Positions 8,581 to 17,629 of a DNA stretch of 64,000 nt are shown here, piece by piece; positions within the stretch are counted from its first letter, which is position 1, and each line of letters starts with the position of its first letter. The stretch comes from RH-AL1 sp965214415 (GTDB lineage Bacteria > Pseudomonadota > Alphaproteobacteria > Rhizobiales > Beijerinckiaceae). A program made the translations under genes and the position numbers. The DNA lies in contig CBDCBQ010000003.1 in the NCBI GenBank assembly GCA_965214415.1, positions 2,728,001-2,792,000 on the forward strand, written 5' to 3'. The notes under the pieces were generated by a model, which was given only the letters and a program-made list of their open reading frames with translations, did not search any database and was not told where the DNA came from.

Positions 8581-9197
8581 AGCCTCTCGGCAAGCTGCTT
8601 AGATCCCGGCTGCGAAGGGGCAGGCGACTGTGTCAGCCTTACAGCTGCAACCTTCGGCCAAGGCGATCTGCTTCATCGACTTTCTCAGGAAGAAGGAGCT
8701 TACAACAGCAACGTCAATGTCCGCTAGTGAGACTGGGCAAACGCGAACATACCGAACAAATCGAGACTGTGCAGTGCCAAAAGAGGAAGCTGAGCAGTCA
8801 AGGCCCGGATCGGGCACTCAATCGATGTCAACCAGGGCATCAATCATCTCAGCTTGACGTGTTGAACCTGGAATTTCCTCCACGATTTGCACGTACGTGC
8901 TCGTTGATAGACGAGGGCCTGCGAGCCGCGCCGTAGTTTATTACACTAAACGCCTCCGTGATCAAGACGATTAGTCAACCATAAATCACAAGTGACAAGT
9001 AATCTTAATCTCTTTTGCAGCACTTCTGGCGGTTCCTACTTCAGGACTGGCGGCCTGTTCTCTCTGCGGCCTCGTGTGTGGCTGACGGTTAGATGGCCTA
9101 CATAGGCCACCTAGACTAATGGTGAGCATAATCGATTCCAGCTCAACAGGGCCGCGGTCAGCGCAGCATCAGCGGGTGGGGAGCATCACCTTTGATT
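8581..9197. other. Intergenic, no gene recognised
   Basis: About 615 bp between the histidine kinase start and the Hint remnant. Short open frames exist on both strands but none has a ribosome-binding site plus a recognisable protein. The 8,940-9,010 part is clearly more AT-rich and may hold a promoter. Confidence 0.5.
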
Positions 9198-9770
9198 TCA
9201 AGCCACCGCGGCTCTGCGATCATCCCTATACTGTAGGCTGGCCGCTTGCGCGCTGAGCCGGTGGCGCACCGCTTCGACTAACGGCCCAATGGCATAGTAC
9301 GGCCGGCAGAAGTCAGCATGAGTCCGCTCGGTGGTGTCAGGCGACGCGGCGAGCGCCACGGTGCCGTTCTCGGCGAAGAAGTCACGATTTCCCATTTCGA
9401 GGTAGCTCTCTGCCGGCGACCCCTCGGCGAGGATGATCTCGTGCTCGTCCAGTTCGACGTGCCAGTAGGTGACGCTCTCGACATCGACCTGGACAGTCGA
9501 GCCGTTGACGAGCGAACCTGCGGGGATCAGTACGCCACCCAACATATCGATGCAGATCGCATGGCCGGGCGAACCATAAAGATCGCGAGCCGGCTTGTTG
9601 GGTCCAAATGCATGCGCGGAGATTCGCACCGGTAGTGCCTCGGCGGGGCGAGGATACCGTCGGCAGTCAATGGTGCGATGACCAACCCACCGAATAGGAC
9701 GCCCGTGCGCCGGACGCGGTGACGATCATGTCGCCTACCACGAGATCTTCGCAAACTACGTGCACCGTAC
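9198..9770 (-). pseudogene. Decayed Hint-domain protein (copy A)
   Basis: The last 143 codons (9629-9198) are nearly identical to the C-terminal Hint half of the glycine-rich protein at 11,476-12,846. They include PNKPARDLY, SPGHAICID and AESYLEMGN, with one codon lost in the STVVQ segment. Upstream the homology goes on in shifted frames: PIRWVGHRTID in one, CEDLVVGD and TASGA in another. The conserved Cys at the Hint start and the whole glycine-rich domain are gone. It lies just downstream of a sulfotransferase on the same strand, so it once completed a cassette like that at 14.3-17.2 kb. Confidence 0.85.
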
Positions 9771-9831
9771 ACGAATCTTTCGAGTTCGATATCCAGAGCC
9801 GCTTGATGCCCGGAGCTGCTTGAAAGGGATA

Positions 9832-10647
9832 TCACTGGACCGACACGCCCCTTTTGTTGAACGTCGGGTCGCGCCAAATGCTGGCGCCCTCGTACCGCTG
9901 CCAGAGATCGGGCGGCAGGATAGTCTCGCGCTCTTCGTAGGCAGCGCGCGGCCGCACCGCGTGCAGGCCCGGCGTACCAAGCCGCGCGTCGAACTCCGAT
10001 GCATCGAAGGCGATGTTGCCGACATCGTGCTCAAACGACGGCAGCCCGATAAAGGCGTAGACCGCGTCGAGCGCAGCCTGTGGGTGGGAGGCAAGCGTGT
10101 CGTAGGGCAAAAGCAGCAGACGACCGGACTGAGCATCGTGCATGGCCTGCTTCATCGCGTTCAGAGGGTATCCGATGAGGCCGTTCGCGCTCATCAGGCC
10201 GTCGGCACGCGAGTAGACGGTGCCGTCTCGCTCGAAGGAAAAGATCTTCGACAATTCGAAGCTGTTTCGGCGGAGGAGACGCTCGACGGAGTCGATGATC
10301 CAGGGAATGTGCCGGACGCAGCAGATCACCTTGCACTCGGGGTAGAGCTTGGCGAGCAGGTCGAGGCGCCCGGTCCAGCCCCGGTTGGTGTCGAGCACGG
10401 TCTGAGACGAATGGATGGCGTGATAGTAGCTCTCGAATAGCCCACGCAGGAGCATCTCGCGCTGCACATCATCGATGAAGACGGACGTCTCGTTGTCCTG
10501 GCTCATGTCCTTCATCACTGCGCCGACAAGCGAACCCACCGGGCTGGTGATGTTGGCATGCACAGCCGGGTTTTGCCTCAGCAGCGCTGCCAGCAGGGTG
10601 GAGCCGGATCGGGGCAGGCCAGAGATGAAGTGAATGCCATTCTGCAT
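9832..10647 (-). CDS. Sulfotransferase (PAPS-dependent), copy 1
   Basis: This 271-residue protein has the 5'-phosphosulfate loop SGLPRSGSTLLAALL at the N-terminus. A 3'-phosphate-binding type segment CVRHIPWIIDSVERL lies near residues 110-125. It resembles small bacterial Sulfotransf_3-type enzymes that move sulfate from PAPS to a hydroxyl or tyrosine; the acceptor is unknown. The start has GAGG upstream. It is about 70 percent identical by eye to copy 2 at 14,303. Its downstream neighbour is the decayed Hint gene. Confidence 0.88.
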   Translation of the reverse strand: MQNGIHFISGLPRSGSTLLAALLRQNPAVHANITSPVGSLVGAVMKDMSQDNETSVFIDDVQREMLLRGLFESYYHAIHSSQTVLDTNRGWTGRLDLLAKLYPECKVICCVRHIPWIIDSVERLLRRNSFELSKIFSFERDGTVYSRADGLMSANGLIGYPLNAMKQAMHDAQSGRLLLLPYDTLASHPQAALDAVYAFIGLPSFEHDVGNIAFDASEFDARLGTPGLHAVRPRAAYEERETILPPDLWQRYEGASIWRDPTFNKRGVSVQ

Positions 10648-11002
10648 GGGCGGCCTCTATGGGCGGTCTCTCATGAACTTGTCTCGTGTAGAAACCCAAC
10701 CGCGAGCCGAATGGCCGTCAAGAGCCAGGCCAACGCGGCCTGAAGTTTGACGAAGCGTGTGCCGGCATTGGCTAAGTCATTCCACCTATCGGTTATTCGG
10801 TCTCATGAGCCGCCGCCGGCCGCGCTTCGAGTTTGCGTCCGTGCTTGTCGCTTCCGACAGTCGGCGGCAGTGGTCGCAGACGATTGAATTTACCATCGGA
10901 AAGCTAGCTGGTGGAGGCCGATTAAGATCTAGCACCTTCACCATTTTCGAAACTGCTGGTGGAACCGTACCTCGCAGGTAGCTTGATTTGGAGGCTGCTT
11001 AG
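10648..11002. other. Intergenic, no gene recognised
   Basis: About 355 bp between the DUF4189 gene and sulfotransferase copy 1. It has no convincing gene or clear terminator; it probably holds the promoter of the sulfotransferase. Confidence 0.4.
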
Positions 11003-11368
11003 CTACTCACACTTATTTACATCTAAATGGCAGGGGATGCCGTACTTTTCGCACTGTCCCAAAGCATCGGCCTGAGCGGCGCCGCCAGAGATTTTCACCG
11101 CCCAGCCGGAATGGCCCCCGCCATGGGCGATGGCAACACAGCCGCTCTCGTACGCGATAAGCACTCGGCACCCTCCACCGAAATGGCTTTCGCAATCAGC
11201 CAGAGCGAGTTGAGCGGCATAGGCCCCCGTGGGCCGACGGGTCATGTAGTAATATTTACCCTTCACCGGAGACGATACGATGGCACCACCGGCCTGCGCG
11301 AGAGGGATCCCCAGCGCCATCACCAGGGCAGGAAGTGCAAGGAACGCGGTCGCGGTGTTGAATGACAT
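11003..11368 (-). CDS. Small secreted DUF4189-like protein
   Basis: This 121-residue protein has a signal peptide (hydrophobic FLALPALVMALGIPLAQA). A Cys-rich domain with a CESHFGGGCRVL stretch, SGCVAIAHG, and a final Cys pair resembles DUF4189. The ATG at 11368 follows AAGGAA. It lies 107 bp downstream of the glycine-rich Hint gene on the same strand and may be co-transcribed. Function of the family is unknown. Confidence 0.7.
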   Translation of the reverse strand: MSFNTATAFLALPALVMALGIPLAQAGGAIVSSPVKGKYYYMTRRPTGAYAAQLALADCESHFGGGCRVLIAYESGCVAIAHGGGHSGWAVKISGGAAQADALGQCEKYGIPCHLDVNKCE

Positions 11369-11475
11369 AAGACATTCCTTTGGCAATCGTCGATTTCGGG
11401 GGATACAGAAAATAACATCGTCCCAGGTATCACGGCCACGCCGGTCGACCCGGCGGACACCAGCTCGTCGCCGGC

Positions 11476-12846
11476 TCAAGCCGCTGCAGCTTCGCGATCC
11501 TGCCCACATTCTAGGGCGGCGGCTCGCGCGTTAAGCCTCGCGCGCACCGCTTCGACCAACGGCCCGACGGCATAGTACGGCCGGCAGAAGTCAGCATGAG
11601 TCCGCTCGGTGGTGTCAGGCGACGCGGCGAGCGCCACGGTGCCGTTCTCGGCGAAGAAGTCACGATTTCCCATTTCGAGGTAGCTCTCTGCCGGCAGGCC
11701 CTCGGCGAGGATGATCTCGTGCTCGTCCAGTTCGACGTGCCAGTAGATGACGCTCTCGACATCGACCTGGACGACAGTCGAGCCGTTGACGAGCGAACCT
11801 GCGGGGATCAGTAGGCCACCCAACATATCGATGCAGATCGCATGGCCGGGCGAAACATAGAGATCGCGGGCCGGCTTGTTGGGTCCGAAAGCGTGCGTGG
11901 CGATTCGGACGGGCATTACCTCAGCGGGGCGCGGATGGCGGCCGCAGTTGATTGTGCGATGACCAACCCATCGGATCGGGCGATGTGCGCCGGACGCGGT
12001 GACGGCAATGTCGCCAGCGGCAAGGTCCTCCACCGCACAGTCGCCACGAGAGGTGAGAATCATTGTTCCCGAAACATAGCAAGTGACGCTCGGCGAAATG
12101 ACTACCTTGCCGTTTCCAAGGTTTTCGCCAGCTGCGGTGTACTGCGAAAGCGTCCGGATCGCGCTGTAAGAGCCGCCGCCTTGGCCAGCGCCGAAGACGC
12201 GCTTGTTGAAATTGTTGTACCCGCCGGTCCCTCCAGTATAGCCGCCGCCGCCGCCGCCGCTGCCTTCCTGCGATCCCGCGCCGCCACCGCCGAAGCCGCC
12301 TTGATCTGGGATCGACGCGTTTTTCGGCGGCGCCGTGTTCTGGCCACCGAGATAGCCGCCGGCTCCATTGTGGCCGCCTTCGGCTTGCCGCTTGCTGTTG
12401 TAGTAGCTGGATCCACCAGCGCCAAACAGACCGGCGCCTCCGCCGCCTCCAGCGCCGTCCGACCCAGACGGCGCATCACCTGCGTATCCACCCAAGCCGG
12501 TTCGTGTTCCGGGACCCTTTGCCACCAGGGCGTCGCCCCCGCCGGAATTCTGTGTGGCGCCGCCACCACCGCCAGCGATCACCAGCGGAACGTAACTCGA
12601 CGAGCCGGCATACTTGGCTAAGACAAACGTGCCTCCGCCTCCGCCAAGGTCGGTCCCGGTACCGCCGACAACCAGCTTCAGCTTCGTGCCCGCAGTAAGT
12701 TGGAATTGGGAGCCGATCTCGGCACCGCGACCGCCGGCCTCGGGACCGTCCTGGCCGCCCTGCGCACCGTAGGCCACGATATCGTATTCGCCCGTCTTCG
12801 ATACGGTCACAATCTGCGATCTGCCGCTGTACCTGTACGTCGCCAT
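11476..12846 (-). CDS. Glycine-rich (ALK/LTK GRD-like) domain protein with C-terminal Hint domain (copy B)
   Basis: This 456-residue protein is complete. Residues 1-250 form a glycine-rich domain: a beta-type start with TGEYDIVAYGAQGG, then VPLVIAGGGGG, GGFGGGGAG and GGGGGGYTGG blocks. The order matches the glycine-rich domain of ALK/LTK receptor kinases. Residues 256-440 form a Hint_2-type domain with nucleophile-position Cys256 (CYVSGT), SPGH motif around 332-335, and AESYLEMGN. There is no obvious N-terminal signal peptide, so a non-Sec export route or a cytoplasmic role must be considered. Hint domains self-cleave in hedgehog, inteins and some toxins. No sulfotransferase precedes this copy directly. 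Confidence 0.85.
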   Translation of the reverse strand: MATYRYSGRSQIVTVSKTGEYDIVAYGAQGGQDGPEAGGRGAEIGSQFQLTAGTKLKLVVGGTGTDLGGGGGTFVLAKYAGSSSYVPLVIAGGGGGATQNSGGGDALVAKGPGTRTGLGGYAGDAPSGSDGAGGGGGAGLFGAGGSSYYNSKRQAEGGHNGAGGYLGGQNTAPPKNASIPDQGGFGGGGAGSQEGSGGGGGGYTGGTGGYNNFNKRVFGAGQGGGSYSAIRTLSQYTAAGENLGNGKVVISPSVTCYVSGTMILTSRGDCAVEDLAAGDIAVTASGAHRPIRWVGHRTINCGRHPRPAEVMPVRIATHAFGPNKPARDLYVSPGHAICIDMLGGLLIPAGSLVNGSTVVQVDVESVIYWHVELDEHEIILAEGLPAESYLEMGNRDFFAENGTVALAASPDTTERTHADFCRPYYAVGPLVEAVRARLNARAAALECGQDREAAAA

Positions 12847-13102
12847 GGCCCGTCTGCCCTCGTTAGAGTTCAGTGGTTTACTACCAGAGCGTACCCAAAG
12901 CCTCTGTAATACTAAAGTTGATACCCTAGAAGCTGGCGTCGGACATCATATGTCATAGCTTGAGTAGAGGGCATTCGTGCCGCCTGCCGCTTTTTCCCGC
13001 TCCTTTTCCAGCCTAGTCTAACAATGGGTGCCCGTTTGGGCGATGCTACGAAATACAATTCGCTTACGTATCGCTGACCATATCTCGATCATGGCGAGTC
13101 CG

Positions 13103-13210
13103 ATGGCAACATGTGGATATCCCAAAACCACGAAGTCCGTCTCGTCAACGAGGTCGCGGACATACAACATCTTAGTCTTGGGCGCTCAAGGCTGCTCTCA
13201 AGTTGGCGGC
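13103..13210 (+). pseudogene. Remnant of a glycine-rich-domain N-terminus
   Basis: The frame from ATG 13103 reads MATCGYPK and ends TYNILVLGAQG. It aligns without gaps to the first 31 residues of the GRD proteins at 12,846 (MATYRY ... YDIVAYGAQG) and 19,955. After GAQG the glycine-rich part is missing. This is the start of a further, almost entirely deleted GRD gene in the opposite orientation to copy B. Confidence 0.6.
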
Positions 13211-13222
13211 CTCTACGCCGGC

Positions 13223-13749
13223 GCGCTTGTTGAGTTTGCTAAACGATATTTGTTTTATCTTTGTTTGATACTGCCGACAACAATGCTATGGAAGCCCTGC
13301 TTCGCCCAGACTCCTCCGCTAAACCTGAGCGTGAAGGCGGTCCCCGGTGGCGTGGAACTTCTGTTCGAGGAACTTCTGTTCAACTTTTCATATCAGGCAG
13401 CTGGTCTCAGTTTCAATAGACTACCCACATGGTCTGCGGGTCAAAGCTTAAGACTGTTCAGTTTATTTTCCAGGACGGTAACCTGCCGCCCAGTCCGGGC
13501 GGCGGCATCGATCCTTTTGTTACAGCAGGGAGAAATTATACTTACATCGTAGTTTATCCTAACGATCCGGCTACGAGAGGTTCCGTCAGCATCAAATATG
13601 ATCCAGCGTGTTCTTTCAGTGGGCATTGCCCCACCAGGGGGCAGCCTCCTCAGTACACAATTAATTGCAAACAGCTCGCGAACCTCGAGACCCCGACCGC
13701 GCTCACCCTCGCGCTCGACATCCTGAAGCTGGCGGGGTCACTCGCATGA
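13223..13749 (+). pseudogene. Frameshifted secreted protein of unknown function
   Basis: One frame gives a signal-peptide-like segment (LFYLCLILPTTMLW, then CFAQTPP) and a short beta-type region to about 13,430. The other frame continues with KTVQFIFQDGN, GGGIDPF, YTYIVVYPNDP and two Cys to the stop at 13,747. Together they look like one secreted protein of about 150 residues broken by a frameshift. A 15-bp tandem duplication sits at 13,354-13,383. The last 20 codons (ETPTALTLALDILKLAG) look unrelated, as if fused from another gene. Base composition is lower in GC than the neighbours. I do not recognise the family. Confidence 0.4.
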
Positions 13750-14063
13750 GCGCCCTCGTCATCCCCTTCCCGCGGCAGGCGCCGATGCGCGCCCTCTGCG
13801 CTGGCGGCCAGGCGCTCGCGCCCTTCACCGCCGCTTGGTGCGCCCGGCACCTCCCGCTGATCGACGCCGCAGTGGATCTCCTGTCGGCTGACGATGTCGA
13901 GTTCGCGCGACGCTACCGGCTGATGCGCGACGAGGATGGTCGGGCGATGGTCGACGAGCTGGCCGGGCAGCTCCAGCGGCTCGGGGCGCATATCGCCGAC
14001 GTCGCGGATGCGCTCGGCCTGACGGCGGAACGTCTCCGTGGCGAGATGTCGGCGCGGGCGTAG
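13746..14063 (+). CDS. Hypothetical protein
   Basis: This 105-residue protein starts MSALVIPFPRQAPMRAL. It is rich in charged helices, with a DVEFARRYRLMRDEDGRAM segment. Its ATG overlaps the stop of the preceding frame as ATGA, so it was probably the second gene of a phage-like or mobile operon whose first gene is now truncated. I do not recognise the family. GC content is high again compared with the remnant before it. Confidence 0.55.
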   Translation: MSALVIPFPRQAPMRALCAGGQALAPFTAAWCARHLPLIDAAVDLLSADDVEFARRYRLMRDEDGRAMVDELAGQLQRLGAHIADVADALGLTAERLRGEMSARA

Positions 14064-14302
14064 ATCAGAGCTTCGCTCTCGCTGGCACGTGGGCGAGGAC
14101 GCTGGCGGCAAACGGCGTCAACGAAGGACCGGCGACCTGTCGCGCAGCACACGCGGTTTTCATGGCGGGCATCAACATCCGCAGGTTGGAGGGTCGCCGG
14201 TCACTGCTCCGAAATCCGAGACTATCACGCCTCAGCCGATTTGCCGGGCATACAAATCCGTGCTTTTGACGAGCGTGTCTGTGTTTTTCGAGGCTGCCGC
14301 GG

Positions 14303-15124
14303 TTGCGAGGAAACCATTTCATCTCCGGCCTTCCGCGCTCCGGCTCGACGCTGCTCGCGGCCATCCTGCGGCAAAATCCAGCGCTGCACGCGCACATCAC
14401 CAGTCCGGTCGGCTCGATGGTTGGCGCGATGCTCGCCGACATGAGCGCCGGCAACGAGACATCCGTCTTCATCGATGACGAGCAACGCCAGGCGGTGATA
14501 CGCGGTCTGTTCACGAGCTATTACGGCGTCCATCACGCCGGGAAGACGATCTTCGACACCAACCGCGGCTGGACCGGCCGCATCGACCTGCTTGCGAAGC
14601 TCTTTCCCGAGTGCAAGGTGATTTGCTGCGTCCGGCACATCCCCTGGGTCATCGACAGCGTCGAGCGGCTGATCCGCCGCAATAGTTTCGAATTGTCGAA
14701 GATCTTCTCCTACGACAAGGGCGGCACAATCTACTCGCGCGCCGAAGGGCTGATGAGCGCCGACGGCCTGATCGGCTTCCCGCTCAACGCGATGAAGCAG
14801 GCAATGCACGGCGCCCAGTCCGGCCGCCTGCTGCTGCTGCCCTACGACACGCTCGCCGGCTATCCCGCCGCGGCGTTGGAGGCGATCTACGCGTTCACCG
14901 GCCTGCCGGCGTTCGCGCACGACTTTGAAAACATCGTCTTCGACACGGCCGAGTTCGACGCGCGGCTCGGTACGCCGGGGCTGCACGACGTGCGGCCGCT
15001 GGCGCGGCGCGAAGAGCGCGAGACGATCCTGCCGCCAGACCTGTGGCAGCGGTGGGAGGGTGCCAGCACCTGGCGCAACACCGAGTTCAACAAGCACCAG
15101 GTCGGGGTGTCGGCGCCGATTTGA
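14303..15124 (+). CDS. Sulfotransferase (PAPS-dependent), copy 2
   Basis: This 273-residue protein has SGLPRSGSTLLAAILRQNP at residues 8-26 and CVRHIPWVIDSVERL near 110. It is closely related to copy 1 and less so to copy 3 at 30,700. The start is taken as TTG 14303 with GAGG eight bases upstream; this places the phosphosulfate loop as in copy 1. It is followed on the same strand by an acyltransferase-like gene and a GRD-Hint gene, making the complete three-gene cassette. Confidence 0.87.
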   Translation: MRGNHFISGLPRSGSTLLAAILRQNPALHAHITSPVGSMVGAMLADMSAGNETSVFIDDEQRQAVIRGLFTSYYGVHHAGKTIFDTNRGWTGRIDLLAKLFPECKVICCVRHIPWVIDSVERLIRRNSFELSKIFSYDKGGTIYSRAEGLMSADGLIGFPLNAMKQAMHGAQSGRLLLLPYDTLAGYPAAALEAIYAFTGLPAFAHDFENIVFDTAEFDARLGTPGLHDVRPLARREERETILPPDLWQRWEGASTWRNTEFNKHQVGVSAPI

Positions 15125-15211
15125 AATTTTGAGGGCGGAAGAATTGGATGATGGGCACGTGCCTCTGGCCGGTGCTTCGGGGTCGCGCAGAATCGTTCAC
15201 GGGAATTCGAA

Positions 15212-15760
15212 ATGGAGACGACCAAAAGCGCCGAGTGGCCATCCCTACGTCTTGTCAAGTTCGCCGATCCCAACGCGGCGATCGGGATGGCGGCGAGGAT
15301 GATGATGGATCGTCCCGTCTTCGCGCGTCGGCAGTTCGGGCAATGGATGCGTGTGATCGAAGGTCAGGCGCAGCGTGGCCACCAGGCTTTTGTCGTCGAT
15401 CCCAGCGATATGGCGGTCGGCTATTTCGGCTATTCTTTCGTCACGGAATCGATCGCCCAAGCTTGGGCCGACGGTGATCGCATGCCGACCAACAAGGAAT
15501 GCCACGAGGGCGACTGCATACTCTTCAATGCTTTTGTCGCCAACGATCGGAATGTCTTGCGGTTTATGCGGGATGCCGTGCGGCGGCTATCGCGCGGTAA
15601 AACCGCGATGTATTTCAAGCGTTTCTATTCCGACGGCCGGCCGATGCGGCCGACCCGCCTTGCGGTCAACGCGGCCATCGAGCGCCACGTAATTCGGGCT
15701 GAGGCTCAAGGACGCTTCGTCGAGGCCAGCTCGTTAGATGGATCGGCGAGCGTGCGTTAG
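15212..15760 (+). CDS. Possible toxin-activating lysine-acyltransferase (HlyC-like)
   Basis: This 182-residue protein has a central pattern AVGYFGYSFV, IAQAWADGDR, GDCILFNAFVA and KTAMYFKRFY. It resembles the HlyC/RtxC acyltransferase fold that transfers fatty acyl groups from acyl-ACP to lysines of secreted RTX proteins. The catalytic His of HlyC (in an LHRNWP context) is not evident: the aligned region reads VFARRQFGQW. The family call is therefore tentative. Its place between a sulfotransferase and a GRD-Hint gene suggests a second modification of the same product. Confidence 0.45.
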   Translation: METTKSAEWPSLRLVKFADPNAAIGMAARMMMDRPVFARRQFGQWMRVIEGQAQRGHQAFVVDPSDMAVGYFGYSFVTESIAQAWADGDRMPTNKECHEGDCILFNAFVANDRNVLRFMRDAVRRLSRGKTAMYFKRFYSDGRPMRPTRLAVNAAIERHVIRAEAQGRFVEASSLDGSASVR

Positions 15761-15837
15761 ACGGGGTGCGATACGCAGTTGCCGAAGACGCATATTTCGC
15801 GTAAAAATGCAGCTCGGCACTTAGACGAGGATTTGTC

Positions 15838-17175
15838 GTGGCAAACTATACTTTCACCGGCGGTGCTCAATATTTCACGGCAAAGACCGGTGGCAGGTAT
15901 AGTATCGCTGCCTACGGTGCACAAGGTGGCATCACTAGATTTTCTGACTTCCCGGGCGGGCAGGGCGCGGAAGCTGGCGATCAGTTCAACCTAGCGCCTG
16001 GCGAGAAGTTGACACTCATAGTCGGAGGCGCCGGCATCAACTACGGCGGCGGGGGCGGCAGCTTTGTCTTGGTCGTGAACGCTGACGGCACGACGACACC
16101 ATTGTTGGTCGCGGGCGGCGGCGGCGGTCCAGCCGGGCCCGGTACTGGGGGCGGGGCTGGACAGGTCAGCGTCGGCGCAAATCCCGGTGCCGGAGGCGCC
16201 GGAGGTGGCGGAACATACGGCGGCGGCGGCGGTGGAACCGGGTTGAAGAGCAACGGGTCCGCAGGAACAAACGGTTCTCTTGGGGGAGGCGGTGGCGGCT
16301 CCGGACCGTCCGGAGGCTTTGCAGGAGGAAAGGGGGGTGGCTTCCAAGCGACCCCAACCGGCACGTACAACAACGGCGGCTTTGGGGGCGGCGGTGGCGG
16401 CGCCTATTACACAGGCGGTGGAGGCGGCGGCTACAGTGGGGGGGCCGGCGGCGGTGGTAAGGGAAGCGGTGGTAAGGGCGGTTATTCGTTTGACGCCAGC
16501 AAGACGAACCAAATACTCGTCGCCGGCGAGCGGATAGGCAACGGCCTTGTCTCGATAAACGCCGTCTGCTTCGCCTCCGGCACGCTCATCCGCACCGCTC
16601 GCGGCGACATCGCCGTCGAATTCTTGACGGTCGGCGATCTCGCTGTCACCACCTCAGGCGTGCACCGGCCGATCCGCTGGTTCGGCCATCGCACGATCGA
16701 CTGCCGCGCCCATCCCGCGCCGGAGAAGGTATGGCCGATCCGCGTTGCCGCCGACGCGTTCGGCCGCAACCGGCCGTCGCGTGATCTCTACGTCTCGCCC
16801 GAGCATTCGCTCTGCGTCGACGTGGTCGAGGAGGTGCTGATCCCGGCTGGAGTGCTCGTCAACGGATCGACCATCGCCCAAGTCGAAGTGGACAGCGTCA
16901 CCTACTGGCACGTCGAGCTGGAGGGCGGCCACGATATCCTTTGGGCCGACGGCATGCCTGCGGAAAGCTACCTCGAGATGGGCGCCAACCGCGCCCTGCT
17001 CGGTCTGCCGGCTGACGATGTGTCAGATGAGGTGCTGGCCCGCACCCACGCCGACTTCTGCCGGCCGTTCCACCAGACCGGCCCCATCGTCGAGATCGTC
17101 CGCGCCCGCCTTGCCGCCCGCGCCGAGCGGCTCGGCCGGCATGAGTCAGCGCATTCGGAGCAGCGCGCGGCGTAA
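15838..17175 (+). CDS. Glycine-rich (ALK/LTK GRD-like) domain protein with C-terminal Hint domain (copy C)
   Basis: This 445-residue protein starts at GTG 15838 with GACGAGG upstream. Residues 1-240 are a glycine-rich domain with RYSIAAYGAQGG, LLVAGGGGG, GGFGGGGGG and GGGGGGYSGG. Residues 244-430 are a Hint_2 domain with Cys244 (CFASGTLIRTARGDIAVE), PIRWFGHRTID, SPEHSLCVD and AESYLEMG. The domain order matches copy B, but the two glycine-rich parts diverge much more than the Hint parts. It ends the sulfotransferase-acyltransferase-GRD-Hint cassette. The natural substrate or fate after any Hint cleavage is unknown. Confidence 0.87.
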   Translation: MANYTFTGGAQYFTAKTGGRYSIAAYGAQGGITRFSDFPGGQGAEAGDQFNLAPGEKLTLIVGGAGINYGGGGGSFVLVVNADGTTTPLLVAGGGGGPAGPGTGGGAGQVSVGANPGAGGAGGGGTYGGGGGGTGLKSNGSAGTNGSLGGGGGGSGPSGGFAGGKGGGFQATPTGTYNNGGFGGGGGGAYYTGGGGGGYSGGAGGGGKGSGGKGGYSFDASKTNQILVAGERIGNGLVSINAVCFASGTLIRTARGDIAVEFLTVGDLAVTTSGVHRPIRWFGHRTIDCRAHPAPEKVWPIRVAADAFGRNRPSRDLYVSPEHSLCVDVVEEVLIPAGVLVNGSTIAQVEVDSVTYWHVELEGGHDILWADGMPAESYLEMGANRALLGLPADDVSDEVLARTHADFCRPFHQTGPIVEIVRARLAARAERLGRHESAHSEQRAA

Positions 17176-17281
17176 GCGACGGCGGCGCTAGGCGCGGCTA
17201 GCGCGTGCCTTTCGTGTGCAACATGACGTCAGGGGATGCGCCGTAAGCTAGTCTTTGTTGGGGCCTATTATCGTCTTGGTT

Positions 17282-17328
17282 GAGGGCCGCTCGGGAGATT
17301 TTCGGAGTTGGGCGGCCCTCGCTCTTTC
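17282..17328 (+). terminator. Hairpin downstream of GRD-Hint copy C
   Basis: A perfect 9-bp stem GAGGGCCGC / GCGGCCCTC (17,282-17,290 and 17,312-17,320) with a 21-base loop is followed by GCTCTTTCTT. The run of T is weak, so it may be only a partial terminator. The rest of the 454-bp space from 17,176 to 17,629 shows nothing else I can support. Confidence 0.4.
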
Positions 17329-17629
17329 TTCCGTACCGGTCGAGCACATGCAGCCGTACATATGCCCGGTCGATTAGGGCACGCGGAACCCGAGCACGAA
17401 TGATCGAGCAAGCGATCCGCAAAGGATGGCCCCGGTGACGATGATGAAACCGAGGACCATCTTTTCGAGCCAATCGCGACGCAGGTTCCGACGGCATGAG
17501 CTTTTCCAAGCGCGGTTGTGACAGGTGCGCCCAAGACATCGCGGAAGACATTGTCATACCGAAGGTTCGAAATGGGGCTTTAAATGCCCGCTCGTTTGAT
17601 CGGAACGGGCGAGATGCGTTCGAGAACGC

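Noticed and set aside
16041..16512. Proline-rich minus-strand frames opposite the GRD repeats
   Set aside because: GGC/GGT glycine codons read backwards give Pro/Ala runs; this is a composition artefact.
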